25,326 nucleotides of DNA from a virus. The position numbers and the translations under genes are program-made. Shown here piece after piece: positions 13,220 through 19,127 of this stretch (positions within the stretch are counted from its first letter, which is position 1; each line of letters starts with the position of its first letter). The notes below the pieces were generated by a model, which did not search any database, was not told where the DNA came from, and was given only the letters and a program-made list of their open reading frames with translations. Location: IMG/VR virus record IMGVR_UViG_3300032241_001329, positions 1-25,326 of that record; one strand, written 5' to 3'.

Positions 13220-13302
13220 GGCTTCCGAAGGAATGAAATCAACAATGCAGTAGCGAAACCGATGCCGGCGCACTCAAGATACGTAAGCCAATGGTGAGAC
13301 AT
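13216..13302 (-). CDS. 28-aa hydrophobic peptide ahead of terminase
   Basis: ATG 13302 is preceded by AGGAGG at ideal spacing, the strongest ribosome-binding site in the region. The peptide reads MSHHWLTYLECAGIGFATA then LLISFLRKP, with one hydrophobic segment and a basic end. Its TGA overlaps the terminase GTG in GTGA. It could be a real membrane mini-protein or a leader peptide that delivers ribosomes to the weak terminase start. The ribosome-binding site lies in a hairpin (13305-13331). Confidence 0.6.
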   Translation of the reverse strand: MSHHWLTYLECAGIGFATALLISFLRKP

Positions 13303-13331
13303 TTCACTAACCTCCTACTACAAGGTTAGTG
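13301..13331 (-). promoter_or_regulatory. hairpin over the ribosome-binding site upstream of terminase, with one nonamer
   Basis: On the minus-strand mRNA CACUAACC (13331-13324) pairs with GGUUAGUG (13312-13305) around an 11-base loop. The AGGAGG of the 28-aa ORF spans the loop and right arm, and the AUG lies 3 bases past the stem. The ATTTCACTA nonamer (13301-13309) overlaps the right arm. This would hide the ribosome-binding site unless melted or bound. Confidence 0.65.
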
Positions 13332-13337
13332 CAGTTC

Positions 13338-13631
13338 CTACTTGATTGGCGGCTTGACGTAGGAGTTTCCCTTGAACGGGTGGTTCTTCCGCAAGTCCAC
13401 GACAACATCATCAAGGGTCGCATCGGTCAGGGCTAGGGACTGAGACAGTTCCGTAATCGTCTGTTCTTGATCGGTAATCATGTCCTTGAGCGTCTTGACT
13501 TCTTTCTCAAGTGCGGTCAGGCTCCCTTCGACGATGACTGCGAGTTCGTAGAGGGTTTGCGTCCTGCGCTTTACAGCACGGACTTCGCCTCTCAGGTAGT
13601 TGAGAGCGTCCTTGACTTTGCTCTTCTTCAT
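13338..13631 (-). CDS. small coiled-coil protein, 97 aa
   Basis: A basic N terminus (MKKSKVKDALNYLRGEVRAVKRR) leads into a long heptad-like helix (residues about 28-80: LYELAVIVEGSLTALEKEVK..., DQEQTITELSQSL...), typical of an oligomeric coiled coil. The last 20 residues are polar and basic (HPFKGNSYVKPPIK). Two genes upstream of terminase is where small terminase subunits often sit, and coiled coils occur in them. With no recognisable DNA-binding domain, I give that as a possibility only. ATGA overlap with the AP2-like gene. Confidence 0.76.
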   Translation of the reverse strand: MKKSKVKDALNYLRGEVRAVKRRTQTLYELAVIVEGSLTALEKEVKTLKDMITDQEQTITELSQSLALTDATLDDVVVDLRKNHPFKGNSYVKPPIK

Positions 13632-13975
13632 CGGTGGTTGCCTTTCCTTGATCGTGCTGGTCTCTTCGGATTGGAGTTCGGCCCGGGCTTCTGTCGGGGG
13701 TTTTCAGCATCAAACGCTGCCTCAACTGCCCGTGCTTCCTCAATCGTGTAGTAGGAGCCTAGATTAAACTGCACTCCGTTGCGATACCGGCGAGCCATGT
13801 AGGGTTTGCGAACCTTACTGGGCGTCACAACCTTGCGCTTAGCGGGGTAGATTTCAGCATAGGCTTGTTCGGCTGCGACTGCCTCTTCACGGGTAGGGAA
13901 GTTGCCGAGAAACACACTCGTTGCATCGCGCTTTACCCTTGCTGCCCAAGTGTTGTGTCTTGTCATTGACGGCAT
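13628..13975 (-). CDS. AP2-like DNA-binding protein with two repeats, 115 aa
   Basis: Two repeats of an AP2/integrase-type beta-beta-beta-alpha unit are visible: WAARVKRDATSVFLGNFPTR then EEAVAAEQAYAE (about 9-41), and YMARRYRNGVQFNLGSYYTI then EEARAVEAAFDAE (about 58-91). The lG.F.t.eEA pattern is that of AP2 domains, which in phages occur in homing endonucleases and DNA-binding accessory proteins. No HNH or other nuclease motif is attached, so it is probably a DNA-binding protein only. The C terminus is basic (KPGPNSNPKRPARSRKGNHR). It overlaps the Dam-like gene in TGATG. Confidence 0.82.
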   Translation of the reverse strand: MPSMTRHNTWAARVKRDATSVFLGNFPTREEAVAAEQAYAEIYPAKRKVVTPSKVRKPYMARRYRNGVQFNLGSYYTIEEARAVEAAFDAENPRQKPGPNSNPKRPARSRKGNHR

Positions 13976-14640
13976 CAGAACTCTGTCACTTCGTTCGTCC
14001 AGATGACCTCAACATTACGCTTTCCACCAACGCCCGTATTCTCTCGGAGTGGGCGGAAGGGTAGGTAGTCTCCACCGGCTCCCTCACAAGCGATGACTTG
14101 ACCTCTGCGGCTCTGTATCCACTCACCGAGCATCTCGTAGTCAATCATCTTGCTGCTGAACCTGTAGCCGGTTCCCGGATCGCCCTTGTATGGAGGGTCA
14201 ATAAACCATGTCGCCTCAATGTCGGGGGCTGTAGTGAAATCCCCCTCAATGACTTGCCAATGCTTGACCTTGTGGAGTGAGGCACTCATGGTTCGGCGGC
14301 TATTGTTCCAGTTCTGCGCCATGATCTCAGTCACGGTCATCTGCTTGTATCCGAACGCTCCCTTACTGACGCAGTGAAGGATTTGCAGGAAGTCTGCGGA
14401 CTTCTCACCCTTCGTCAGTGGTGGTAAGGCATCTATCTCTGCCTGAGTAGCATCGTTGATGAGCCACTTCCAGACCTCAACGACCTTCGGGTCGCGCTCG
14501 ACCAGAATGACTTGTCGCTTCCAGTTTTCACCATGAAGGGCGTATGCCGCCGAGCCTGCGAACGGTTCGATAATCGTGTCGTAGGTAGGTTCGGGATACC
14601 ACTTGGCTAGTCGCTTCTTCCGCCCGTAGTAGTAGAACAC
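13975..14640 (-). CDS. Dam-like (D12 class) DNA adenine N6-methyltransferase
   Basis: This 221-aa enzyme has the D12/alpha-class order: FYYYGRKKR at the N terminus, EPFAGSAAYAL (25-35, SAM-binding) and FIDPPYKGDP (146-155, catalytic DPPY). These enzymes methylate adenine N6 in short sites such as GATC, though the target here is not known. The GTG start at 14640 follows GAGGACTAGTTCTCC. It is the third DNA methyltransferase of the window and lies in the same transcript as terminase, which would suit late modification of DNA about to be packaged. Confidence 0.92.
   Translation of the reverse strand: MFYYYGRKKRLAKWYPEPTYDTIIEPFAGSAAYALHGENWKRQVILVERDPKVVEVWKWLINDATQAEIDALPPLTKGEKSADFLQILHCVSKGAFGYKQMTVTEIMAQNWNNSRRTMSASLHKVKHWQVIEGDFTTAPDIEATWFIDPPYKGDPGTGYRFSSKMIDYEMLGEWIQSRRGQVIACEGAGGDYLPFRPLRENTGVGGKRNVEVIWTNEVTEF
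14232..14240. repeat. ATTTCACTA nonamer (reverse orientation) inside the Dam-like gene
   Basis: TAGTGAAAT on the plus strand; exact copy of the dispersed nonamer, in the coding region for GDFTT. Confidence 0.6.
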
Positions 14641-14646
14641 GGAGAA

Positions 14647-14691
14647 CTAGTCCTCAAGTTTGTCGGATTGACGGGGTGTGTCGGTCTTCAT
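14647..14691 (-). CDS. possible 14-aa coupling peptide
   Basis: ATG 14691 overlaps the stop of the upstream ORF in ATGA and the frame MKTDTPRQSDKLED ends 6 bases before the GTG of the Dam-like gene. Its value may be only to carry ribosomes across the gap. It has no good ribosome-binding site and could equally be chance. Confidence 0.28.
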   Translation of the reverse strand: MKTDTPRQSDKLED

Positions 14692-14846
14692 TTAGTTCTT
14701 GTCTGGTTCTGATCGGTCAGTGGTGCGCCGAGAAGGTAGTGGGCGATTTCAGCATCGGTGTAGTCCGGCTTGGGTGGACACTCGCAGGGCTTGTGTACCG
14801 TGTAGCGACCTGTGCGGACAATAACTGTCGTGTGGGAGCAGAGCAA
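14688..14846 (-). CDS. small C-x-C protein, 52 aa
   Basis: TTG 14846 is preceded by GGAGG at 7-8 bases and by in-frame stops upstream, so TTG is the only reasonable start. The product has a strand-rich N terminus (LCSHTTVIVRTGRYTVHK), a PCECPPKPDY segment, then a helix (TDAEIAHYLLGAPLTD). Too short to classify, but the combination of ribosome-binding site, amphipathic ends and overlaps makes it likely to be real. Confidence 0.6.
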   Translation of the reverse strand: MLCSHTTVIVRTGRYTVHKPCECPPKPDYTDAEIAHYLLGAPLTDQNQTRTK

Positions 14847-14876
14847 GGGTTCACCTCCGTTAGAGGAACTACCCTA

Positions 14877-15020
14877 CTACTCTTCGACGCTAGCCACCAA
14901 TCGGCGCAACGCCTTGACCTCAAACTTGACCATCGCCTTCTGCTTCTTCAAGTAGGCCAACTCAGCCTCTTTGTGGCGCAGTTGCTCGGAGAGAATAACG
15001 TATCGTTCTGAAGGGGTCAT
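14877..15020 (-). CDS. 47-aa coiled-coil peptide
   Basis: From ATG 15020 the frame encodes MTPSERYVILSEQLRHKEAE followed by LAYLKKQKAMVKFEVKALRR, a single continuous charged helix with heptad character, ending VASVEE. Its start lies 8 bases after the upstream stop, and the ATTTCACTA word (here TAGTGAAAT on the plus strand, 15020-15028) touches its start codon. Function unknown; small coiled coils often regulate larger phage enzymes. Confidence 0.66.
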   Translation of the reverse strand: MTPSERYVILSEQLRHKEAELAYLKKQKAMVKFEVKALRRLVASVEE

Positions 15021-15028
15021 AGTGAAAT
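15020..15028. repeat. ATTTCACTA nonamer at a gene start
   Basis: Exact copy in the gap between the genes starting at 15171 and 15020, abutting the ATG of the latter. Confidence 0.6.
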
Positions 15029-15171
15029 CATACCTTCGGTGCGTGAGATGCATGGTCTTCTCTCGGTTGCGCGGTCGTGCGCCGACACCACCAATCCTGC
15101 GTCAAAGTGTGGCGATACTGGTGTCCAGAGGGGTAGATGCTCTCCCCACAGTTCTTGCAGATTTCCCTCAT
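15028..15171 (-). CDS. 47-aa zinc-finger-like peptide
   Basis: ATG 15171 overlaps the stop of the preceding 26-aa membrane peptide in ATGA. The frame reads MREICKNCGESIYPSGHQYR with C5-x2-C8 (CKNCG), followed by H-x-H-like residues and WWC, which could complete a small zinc site. This type of C-x2-C-G-x...H/W-C peptide is common among phage mini-proteins. The longer in-frame extension upstream lacks a credible start. Confidence 0.6.
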   Translation of the reverse strand: MREICKNCGESIYPSGHQYRHTLTQDWWCRRTTAQPREDHASHAPKV

Positions 15172-15248
15172 CGAGTAATCCAGACCGCAAGAGCGATTGC
15201 TCCCATGAGAAACCCTCCAACGAACTCCATTACTGCGAGTGCGATCAT
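15168..15248 (-). CDS. 26-aa single-span membrane peptide
   Basis: ATG 15248 is preceded by GAGAGGTGGAAACG and overlaps the upstream stop in ATGA; its own TGA overlaps the next start in ATGA. The peptide MIALAVMEFVGGFLMGAIAL then AVWITR is one transmembrane helix with glycines in the middle and a basic end. It is short enough to be missed by usual gene callers. Size and shape recall small membrane toxins, holin-like or regulatory peptides, none of which can be assigned. Confidence 0.62.
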   Translation of the reverse strand: MIALAVMEFVGGFLMGAIALAVWITR

Positions 15249-15478
15249 CGTTTCCACCTCTCCATCTCTGCGTCGTTGCTCTCTTGTTGTTGCGCCATGG
15301 CGTTGCCAAGGGCTTCTAAACAGTCCCACCAGCCTTCGCAGTAGCCCTTATAGTGGTCGCTCGGCGGTTCCCCGATGGTGTCGGGTGGTTCAGGCTTGTT
15401 GGCGAGGACACGCTCGTAGATGAGGTCTAGGAGCAACTTCTCTTGCCGGTTGATGTTGGCGATGACTTCTCGGCTCAT
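15245..15478 (-). CDS. hypothetical protein, 77 aa
   Basis: Starts at ATG 15478 in an ATGA overlap with the upstream stop. Its first part is a helix (SREVIANINRQEKLLLDLIYERVLANK), followed by PEPPDTIGEPPSDHYKGYCE and an aromatic, cysteine-containing segment (GWWDCLEALGNAMAQQQESN). The GY-x-x-GWWDCL pattern resembles small phage proteins of unknown role; I cannot name the family. Longer in-frame start 19 codons upstream is unlikely because it would overlap the preceding gene more deeply. Confidence 0.7.
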   Translation of the reverse strand: MSREVIANINRQEKLLLDLIYERVLANKPEPPDTIGEPPSDHYKGYCEGWWDCLEALGNAMAQQQESNDAEMERWKR

Positions 15479-16023
15479 TGGTTTCCACCTTCCTTGGACA
15501 AAGTTGTTCCTGTAGGGGTAAGTTTCTCCCCGCACAGTGGGCAGTAGGTGTAGTCAATCCATTGGAAGTCGGGATTGGCTGCGCTCGGCAAGATTTCACT
15601 ACCGACGATGTGCTTGCACGGGGGCGGCGTGGCGATCAACTCTGCTTCCACCCAAGCGTCATCACGACCCTTGCTATCGACAACCGTATAGACGGTGTCT
15701 ACTTGTGTCACGGTAAGGTCGCCCCACTCCGGGTTGGCAATCAGCCGCACACTGTCACCCAACTTGAACTTCGGCGGCTTGACTACGGGTGCGGGAATAC
15801 CTTGATAGTCATCTGACGCAACATTATGGGCGTCAATACTATTCACTGCCATAACATTCCCCTCTTCTTCTGGTCGGTGTGTATGGAGAACCTTGCCTTC
15901 GGGCTGCTCGGAAACATAGCAGACCACCGGCCCCCAATCAGTTGTCCGAGAACCATCGGTGGGCTCAAAGTCCCCCCACTCGTTTTCACTAACCTCTTTA
16001 CCGCAACGCTGGCATCGAGCCAT
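15475..16023 (-). CDS. zinc-ribbon/SH3-like/zinc-ribbon protein, 182 aa
   Basis: Three parts are visible: an N-terminal C-x2-C (CQRCGKEVSENEWG) that may be half a zinc site; a central SH3-like segment (about 84-130: FKLGDSVRLIANPEWGDLTV then TQVDTVYTVVDSKGRDDAW); and a C-terminal ribbon (CKH...YTYCPLCGEKL, about 136-169). The last two also make up the 87-aa paralog at 16688-16951, and the YxxCPxCGEKL ending recurs at 16081-16395. Start ATG 16023 has AAGGAAG upstream after a 57-base gap, the longest of this operon. Confidence 0.8.
   Translation of the reverse strand: MARCQRCGKEVSENEWGDFEPTDGSRTTDWGPVVCYVSEQPEGKVLHTHRPEEEGNVMAVNSIDAHNVASDDYQGIPAPVVKPPKFKLGDSVRLIANPEWGDLTVTQVDTVYTVVDSKGRDDAWVEAELIATPPPCKHIVGSEILPSAANPDFQWIDYTYCPLCGEKLTPTGTTLSKEGGNQ
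15593..15601. repeat. ATTTCACTA nonamer inside the 182-aa gene
   Basis: Exact copy in the coding region for GSEIL; a one-mismatch copy (TTTTCACTA) lies near 15984 in the same gene. Confidence 0.6.
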
Positions 16024-16080
16024 CAGTCTTCCTTAGTACCAGACCAGTTCGCAACACGGTAAAGGTCTTGATTTGCTGGT

Positions 16081-16395
16081 TCATAGTTTCTCGCCACACT
16101 TCGGGCAGTAGTCGTGCGTCCAGTAGGCAAGCGGTGTGTTCGAGCCGTACCGATAATGACCGGAGCCCCTGACGCCGACCCAGTGGTCGCAGGTGTCCGT
16201 TTGTGCAGGGCTAACTAGTCCGTTGGCGCGGTTGTCGTGGTTCTCAATGGCTCGCTCGATAGTGGTTGCGAGTTCTGCCTGCTTGTGATCGTTGGTAAAG
16301 GCTGGCAGTTCGTCGTACCACACTAAGATTTGCTCGGCCTGTTCACGGGTCACATACAGGCAGATTATTTCACTAAGCCGCTTTAGCCCACTCAC
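16081..16395 (-). CDS. helical domain plus C-terminal zinc ribbon, 104 aa
   Basis: Residues about 10-53 (ICLYVTREQAEQILVWYDEL...ELATTIERAIENHD) are a three-helix-like domain shared with the neighbouring 99-aa protein at 16392-16691. The C-terminal half carries CDH...YCPKCGEKL, the zinc ribbon shared with the SH3-like paralogs. It is thus a chimera of two small modules that circulate in this operon. GTG 16395 overlaps the upstream stop in GTGA. Function unknown. Confidence 0.78.
   Translation of the reverse strand: MSGLKRLSEIICLYVTREQAEQILVWYDELPAFTNDHKQAELATTIERAIENHDNRANGLVSPAQTDTCDHWVGVRGSGHYRYGSNTPLAYWTHDYCPKCGEKL
16367..16375. repeat. ATTTCACTA nonamer inside the 104-aa gene
   Basis: Exact copy in the coding region for LSEI, near the 5' end of the gene at 16081-16395. 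Confidence 0.6.
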
Positions 16396-16691
16396 GGCTT
16401 ACCGCCGAGCATCCAACGAACCTGTCGCACCGCTTGGTTGTTGAGGTGCTTGTCAAGTGGCGTCACTTCCGTAATGGTTTCATTACTCTTTCGACGCTGC
16501 ATCTCTGCGTCGTGCTGTTCGATGGCGCGCTCAATGCTTGCGGCGAGTTCGGTGTCCTCATTCGTCGCCATGTTCACCGCGTCAATCATTTCGTACCAGT
16601 CCACCAGTTGCTTGGCATGGTCACGACTGACGAGCAAACGGATCGGCGGGTTTGACACGCGGTTGTCTCGGTTTCCACCACGACCCTTCAC
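16392..16691 (-). CDS. paralog of the 104-aa helical protein, without zinc ribbon, 99 aa
   Basis: I start it at GTG 16691 because this overlaps the upstream TGA in GTGA; a TTG at 16712 is the longer option. IRLLVSRDHAKQLVDWYEMI...TELAASIERAIEQHD aligns by eye with the domain in the next gene (LYVTREQAEQILVWYDEL...ELATTIERAIENHD), so the two are tandem duplicates. Instead of a zinc ribbon it has a C-terminal QAVRQVRWMLGGKP. N terminus is basic and glycine-rich (KGRGGNRDNRVSN). Function unknown. Confidence 0.76.
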   Translation of the reverse strand: MKGRGGNRDNRVSNPPIRLLVSRDHAKQLVDWYEMIDAVNMATNEDTELAASIERAIEQHDAEMQRRKSNETITEVTPLDKHLNNQAVRQVRWMLGGKP

Positions 16692-16951
16692 TGTGCCAAC
16701 CTCTCTCCGCAATCGGGGCAGAACCGATAGGCCTTACTCGGTGTCATCTCACGACCTTCGGGGTAGTAGCCGCGAATGTGGTTGCAGACGCGCTTGACGA
16801 GCGTGAGTTGGTCATCTTGCCAGTGGCTCACCCTGCCGTTGCTCTCCACTCCATAACCGACCACGACCTCAGTAATGGTCAAGTCGGGTGAGTTCGGGGC
16901 ATCAGTGACCCTTACGACGTCACCGACATTGTATTTACTCGTCAAGATCAC
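16688..16951 (-). CDS. SH3-like plus zinc-ribbon protein, 87 aa
   Basis: Residues about 5-53 (KYNVGDVVRVTDAPNSPDLT then ITEVVVGYGVESNGRVSHW) fit a small SH3-like barrel, and CNH...YRFCPDCGERL (57-85) is the shared zinc ribbon. The SH3-like part aligns by eye with the central section of 15475-16023 (VGDxVRxxxNPxxxDLTxT). GTG 16951 overlaps the upstream TGA in GTGA. Several copies of such proteins in one operon suggest diversification of small DNA- or protein-binding adaptors. Confidence 0.8.
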   Translation of the reverse strand: MILTSKYNVGDVVRVTDAPNSPDLTITEVVVGYGVESNGRVSHWQDDQLTLVKRVCNHIRGYYPEGREMTPSKAYRFCPDCGERLAQ

Positions 16952-17136
16952 AGTCCACTCACCTCGTCGTAGGCTTCGATGGCTCGGATAACGTCACACG
17001 GCCAATAGAGGGGCAAGGTTCCGTGCGGGCCCATACAACCGGCGCACATGGACACACTGCCCTTCCGACCTTGGTGTTGTAGGACAGGGGCGTGTTTGGC
17101 ACGTAGGGCCTCTACGATTGCCACAGGGTCAGGCAT
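16948..17136 (-). CDS. small cysteine protein, 62 aa
   Basis: ATG 17136 follows GAGAGGAACCA and the leader word variant AACTGAGA (17144-17151), although no promoter is visible just upstream. The protein has CAGC and YWPCDVIRAIEAYDE, a C-x2-C...P-C arrangement followed by a helix that is typical of small actinobacterial and phage zinc proteins ending in PCptvrAl. No established function. Its end overlaps the next gene by GTGA. Confidence 0.75.
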   Translation of the reverse strand: MPDPVAIVEALRAKHAPVLQHQGRKGSVSMCAGCMGPHGTLPLYWPCDVIRAIEAYDEVSGL

Positions 17137-17154
17137 TGGTTCCTCTCAGTTGGA

Positions 17155-17505
17155 TTACGCAGTCTTGAGATTACGCGTCACGAAGACGCCGCGCAAACTC
17201 GGTTCCTGTTCCATAATCAAGCGCGCATACCGAGAACGGTAATCGTTGCAAATCTTGAATGGATCGTCGGTCACGGTATAGACGGTGTAGTCCCATCGCA
17301 GTCGCTCAACGAGTAGGGCGATACCCATCTTCGGCGCACGGCCTCGACTGCGCTGCGCGTCGCAGAACTGATTGGCAAGTCGGACGAGGTGCGAATAGAC
17401 CCACGGGTTCGCCGCGTGGAACGCCTCAAACCGTTGTTGGATTGTCGCTCCCTTCGTGTAGGTCGGGGCGACGAACTCAAAGAGTTGCTGCTGTTCCGCG
17501 CTCAC
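17155..17505 (-). CDS. conserved phage protein, 116 aa (FEAFHAANPWVY family)
   Basis: The sequence matches a family I know from phages and prophages, unnamed in function: QQRFEAFHAANPWVYSHLVRLA, then KMGIALLVERLRWDYTV, then NDYRSRYARLIMEQEPSLRG VF-TR at the C terminus. Start GTG 17505 overlaps the upstream TGA in GTGA. Length is normal for the family. It is probably a soluble alpha-helical protein; its role, even as a DNA-binding protein, is not established. Confidence 0.82.
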   Translation of the reverse strand: MSAEQQQLFEFVAPTYTKGATIQQRFEAFHAANPWVYSHLVRLANQFCDAQRSRGRAPKMGIALLVERLRWDYTVYTVTDDPFKICNDYRSRYARLIMEQEPSLRGVFVTRNLKTA

Positions 17506-17624
17506 TCTCCGTACTCGTCGGTCTCGTCCATGAACTCGGCGTAGTCCTGCCATGTTGCGAACCCTGCGGGGGCCTTGCCGTAGATTGCGACCATCTCGGC
17601 CTCGGTCTTCGTGTTCTTGGTCAT
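17502..17624 (-). CDS. 40-aa acidic peptide, first gene of the long leftward operon
   Basis: ATG 17624 lies after a strong promoter (17663-17691), a leader-word variant (ACCTGACTA, 17641 region) and GAGAGGAAGACACA. The peptide (MTKNTKTEAEMVAIYGKAP then AGFATWQDYAEFMDETDEYGE) is acidic at the C-terminal end with no recognised family. Its stop overlaps the next start in GTGA. Short length is supported by the complete set of expression signals. Confidence 0.74.
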   Translation of the reverse strand: MTKNTKTEAEMVAIYGKAPAGFATWQDYAEFMDETDEYGE

Positions 17625-17662
17625 TGTGTCTTCCTCTCAGTAGTCAGGTTGTTCAGGAACTT

Positions 17663-17691
17663 ATTGTCGCAGACGGTTGCGACGCTGTCAA
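17663..17691 (-). promoter_or_regulatory. sigma70-like promoter, CAACCGT spacer class, with dyad
   Basis: TTGACA (17686-17691), 17-base spacer, GACAAT (17663-17668) on the minus strand. The spacer holds GTCGCA-ACCGTC-TGCGAC, a 6-bp dyad, and CAACCGT at positions 7-13. It probably drives the long operon that reaches terminase. Confidence 0.85.
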
Positions 17692-17709
17692 ATCGGGAGT
17701 GGTGAACCC

Positions 17710-18114
17710 TTACTGCCGTGCGGCAATCTTGAGAGCACTCTCAACCGCCGACTGTGAGAACCGGAACTTCTTGTTCGTGGCAATCTCGGTTCCCATAAAG
17801 GGGAACTTCGGGGCGCGGAGGTTCACACCATCGAGGCGGAACTTCTGACCGCGAGACATGAACTCTGCGCCAAAGTCTTCGGCGGTCACGGTGGTTCCGT
17901 AGAGGGAGTTGAGGTCGCGGGCAAACTTCGCCGCTTCAGCACCCGCAATCGCGAGCGTAAACGAACCCTTGAGGTTGCCAACGGTAGGGTCGTAGCGGAA
18001 CGAACCGGGCACATAGGTCAGACCGAACTGTTCGGCAACTGCCTTGAGTGCCTTGTCGGTTTCGGCGGCGAGCAACTTGGTAGCGTTGCGGTCCATCGTG
18101 GTAATCGGGGTCAT
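17710..18114 (-). CDS. hypothetical protein, 134 aa
   Basis: ATG 18114 is chosen over upstream in-frame starts because AACTGACCA (18129-18137) and GAAAGAAGGAAGC lie just before it, after the promoter at 18155-18183. The protein has a helical N-terminal half (NATKLLAAETDKALKAVAEQF) and a beta-rich C-terminal half (FMSRGQKFRLDGVNLRAPKF, GTEIATNKKFRFSQSAVESA). No family I can name. Single-gene unit, apparently monocistronic. Confidence 0.74.
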   Translation of the reverse strand: MTPITTMDRNATKLLAAETDKALKAVAEQFGLTYVPGSFRYDPTVGNLKGSFTLAIAGAEAAKFARDLNSLYGTTVTAEDFGAEFMSRGQKFRLDGVNLRAPKFPFMGTEIATNKKFRFSQSAVESALKIAARQ

Positions 18115-18154
18115 GCTTCCTTCTTTCGTGGTCAGTTGGTTTACTACATCACTA

Positions 18155-18183
18155 ATAATACAGAACGGTTGTGCCGGCGTCAA
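18155..18183 (-). promoter_or_regulatory. sigma70-like promoter, CAACCGT spacer class
   Basis: TTGACG (18178-18183), 17-base spacer, TATTAT (18155-18160) on the minus strand; spacer CAACCGT at positions 7-13. Best -10 of the set. Confidence 0.86.
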
Positions 18184-18201
18184 ATCGCTATGAGGGGCTG
18201 C

Positions 18202-18327
18202 CTACCGTGTTTCTAATCGGAGTGAGGCGATCGTCAATGAGACGTACCACTCGCTCTTGCCCTCACACAGGACTTCGTAGCCCTTGTAGAGATAGTGACC
18301 GACCGCGAGTTTCTTCGGCGCGGTCAT
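18202..18327 (-). CDS. small hypothetical protein, 41 aa
   Basis: From ATG 18327 the frame reads MTAPKKLAVGHYLYKGYEVL then CEGKSEWYVSLTIASLRLETR. The VGHYLYKGYEV...SEWYV pattern recurs in small phage proteins that form a beta-hairpin-like unit. It starts 3 bases after the previous stop. Too short for certain classification; translation signals are modest (GGTGGTGATCC). Confidence 0.6.
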   Translation of the reverse strand: MTAPKKLAVGHYLYKGYEVLCEGKSEWYVSLTIASLRLETR

Positions 18328-18330
18328 GGA

Positions 18331-18795
18331 TCACCACCAACTATCGTAGTAAATCGTCATGTCGCTGCCGATAGCCTCACGGGCCTTCGCAATAAAGGCT
18401 AGGTCATCAAGTTTGTCTTCGGGTTGCGACTGCCCAAAGAAGAACCCTTCCGTTTCCGGTAGGACTTCGCCATTGACCGCACTCTCAAGGTCGGACAGGT
18501 CTTGGAAGGTGACGAGAACCGGCTGGCAGTTGAACACAACCTCGCCCGCGAACCAACCGTCTTCTTTCGGTAGAGGGGGTTCGCCTGCTGCGGTGGCTTT
18601 CGTGATCCAAAGGTTCTGCATCCAACCTTGCAAGTTCGGGTGCTTGCGCCACTGAGCAATCTTCGTCACAACGGCGATGCCCTTGTTCTCCAACTCGGTG
18701 CGCTCGGCATCACCTTGTTCGGTGTGCCACCAGATTGAGGTAGGCGTGTTGTTCGGGTGCGGTAGCACCGCGTAGGCGTATTGGTCAAGTCCCAT
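18331..18795 (-). CDS. conserved phage protein of the MGLDQYAY type, 154 aa
   Basis: The sequence begins MGLDQYAYAVLP and contains AQWRKHPNLQGWMQNLW, FNCQPVLVTFQDLSDLESAV, ETEGFFFGQSQPEDKLDDLA and the C-terminal TIYYDSWW. These blocks are typical of a conserved family in tailed phages. The family's biochemical function is not known to me. Length is normal. The ATG shares a base with the stop of the upstream gene (TAATG). It lies in the leftward run that starts at 19414. Confidence 0.84.
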   Translation of the reverse strand: MGLDQYAYAVLPHPNNTPTSIWWHTEQGDAERTELENKGIAVVTKIAQWRKHPNLQGWMQNLWITKATAAGEPPLPKEDGWFAGEVVFNCQPVLVTFQDLSDLESAVNGEVLPETEGFFFGQSQPEDKLDDLAFIAKAREAIGSDMTIYYDSWW

Positions 18796-19127
18796 TAGTT
18801 CGCCTCCACCTTCGCAAAGAGTTGGTCGTTCAGCAGTTGCATCAACGCTTCGTTGGTCACGATGACCGTCTCGTACTCGACAGAAATGGCTTCGTCAATA
18901 ATCGGTTCACCCGACATGACGTCGTATTGCGCGAGATGGAAGACGTCGGAGGCGTCCCACTCTGCGAGGTCAAGCGGTTCGTCAACGCGAACTTCGTGAC
19001 CATCGAAGAAATCAAACTGCTCCAATGCCCACTCCGTCGGAGTGACGTCAAGGTCAAGGATAGCGACACCTTCCCTGATGCCGCTAGTCCACTTTACGAC
19101 GCGTGTGCTGGGCTCCATGTTCCTCAC
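18795..19127 (-). CDS. hypothetical acidic protein, 110 aa
   Basis: The start is either GTG 19127, overlapping the previous TGA in GTGA, or ATG 19118 with GTGAGGAAC upstream; I record the longer form. The product is acidic and hydrophilic (DLDVTPTEWALEQFDFFDGH, VDEPLDLAEWDASDVFHLAQ), ending in a helix (NEALMQLLNDQLFAKVEAN). No family recognised. Coupled to the next gene by a TAATG overlap. Confidence 0.7.
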   Translation of the reverse strand: MRNMEPSTRVVKWTSGIREGVAILDLDVTPTEWALEQFDFFDGHEVRVDEPLDLAEWDASDVFHLAQYDVMSGEPIIDEAISVEYETVIVTNEALMQLLNDQLFAKVEAN

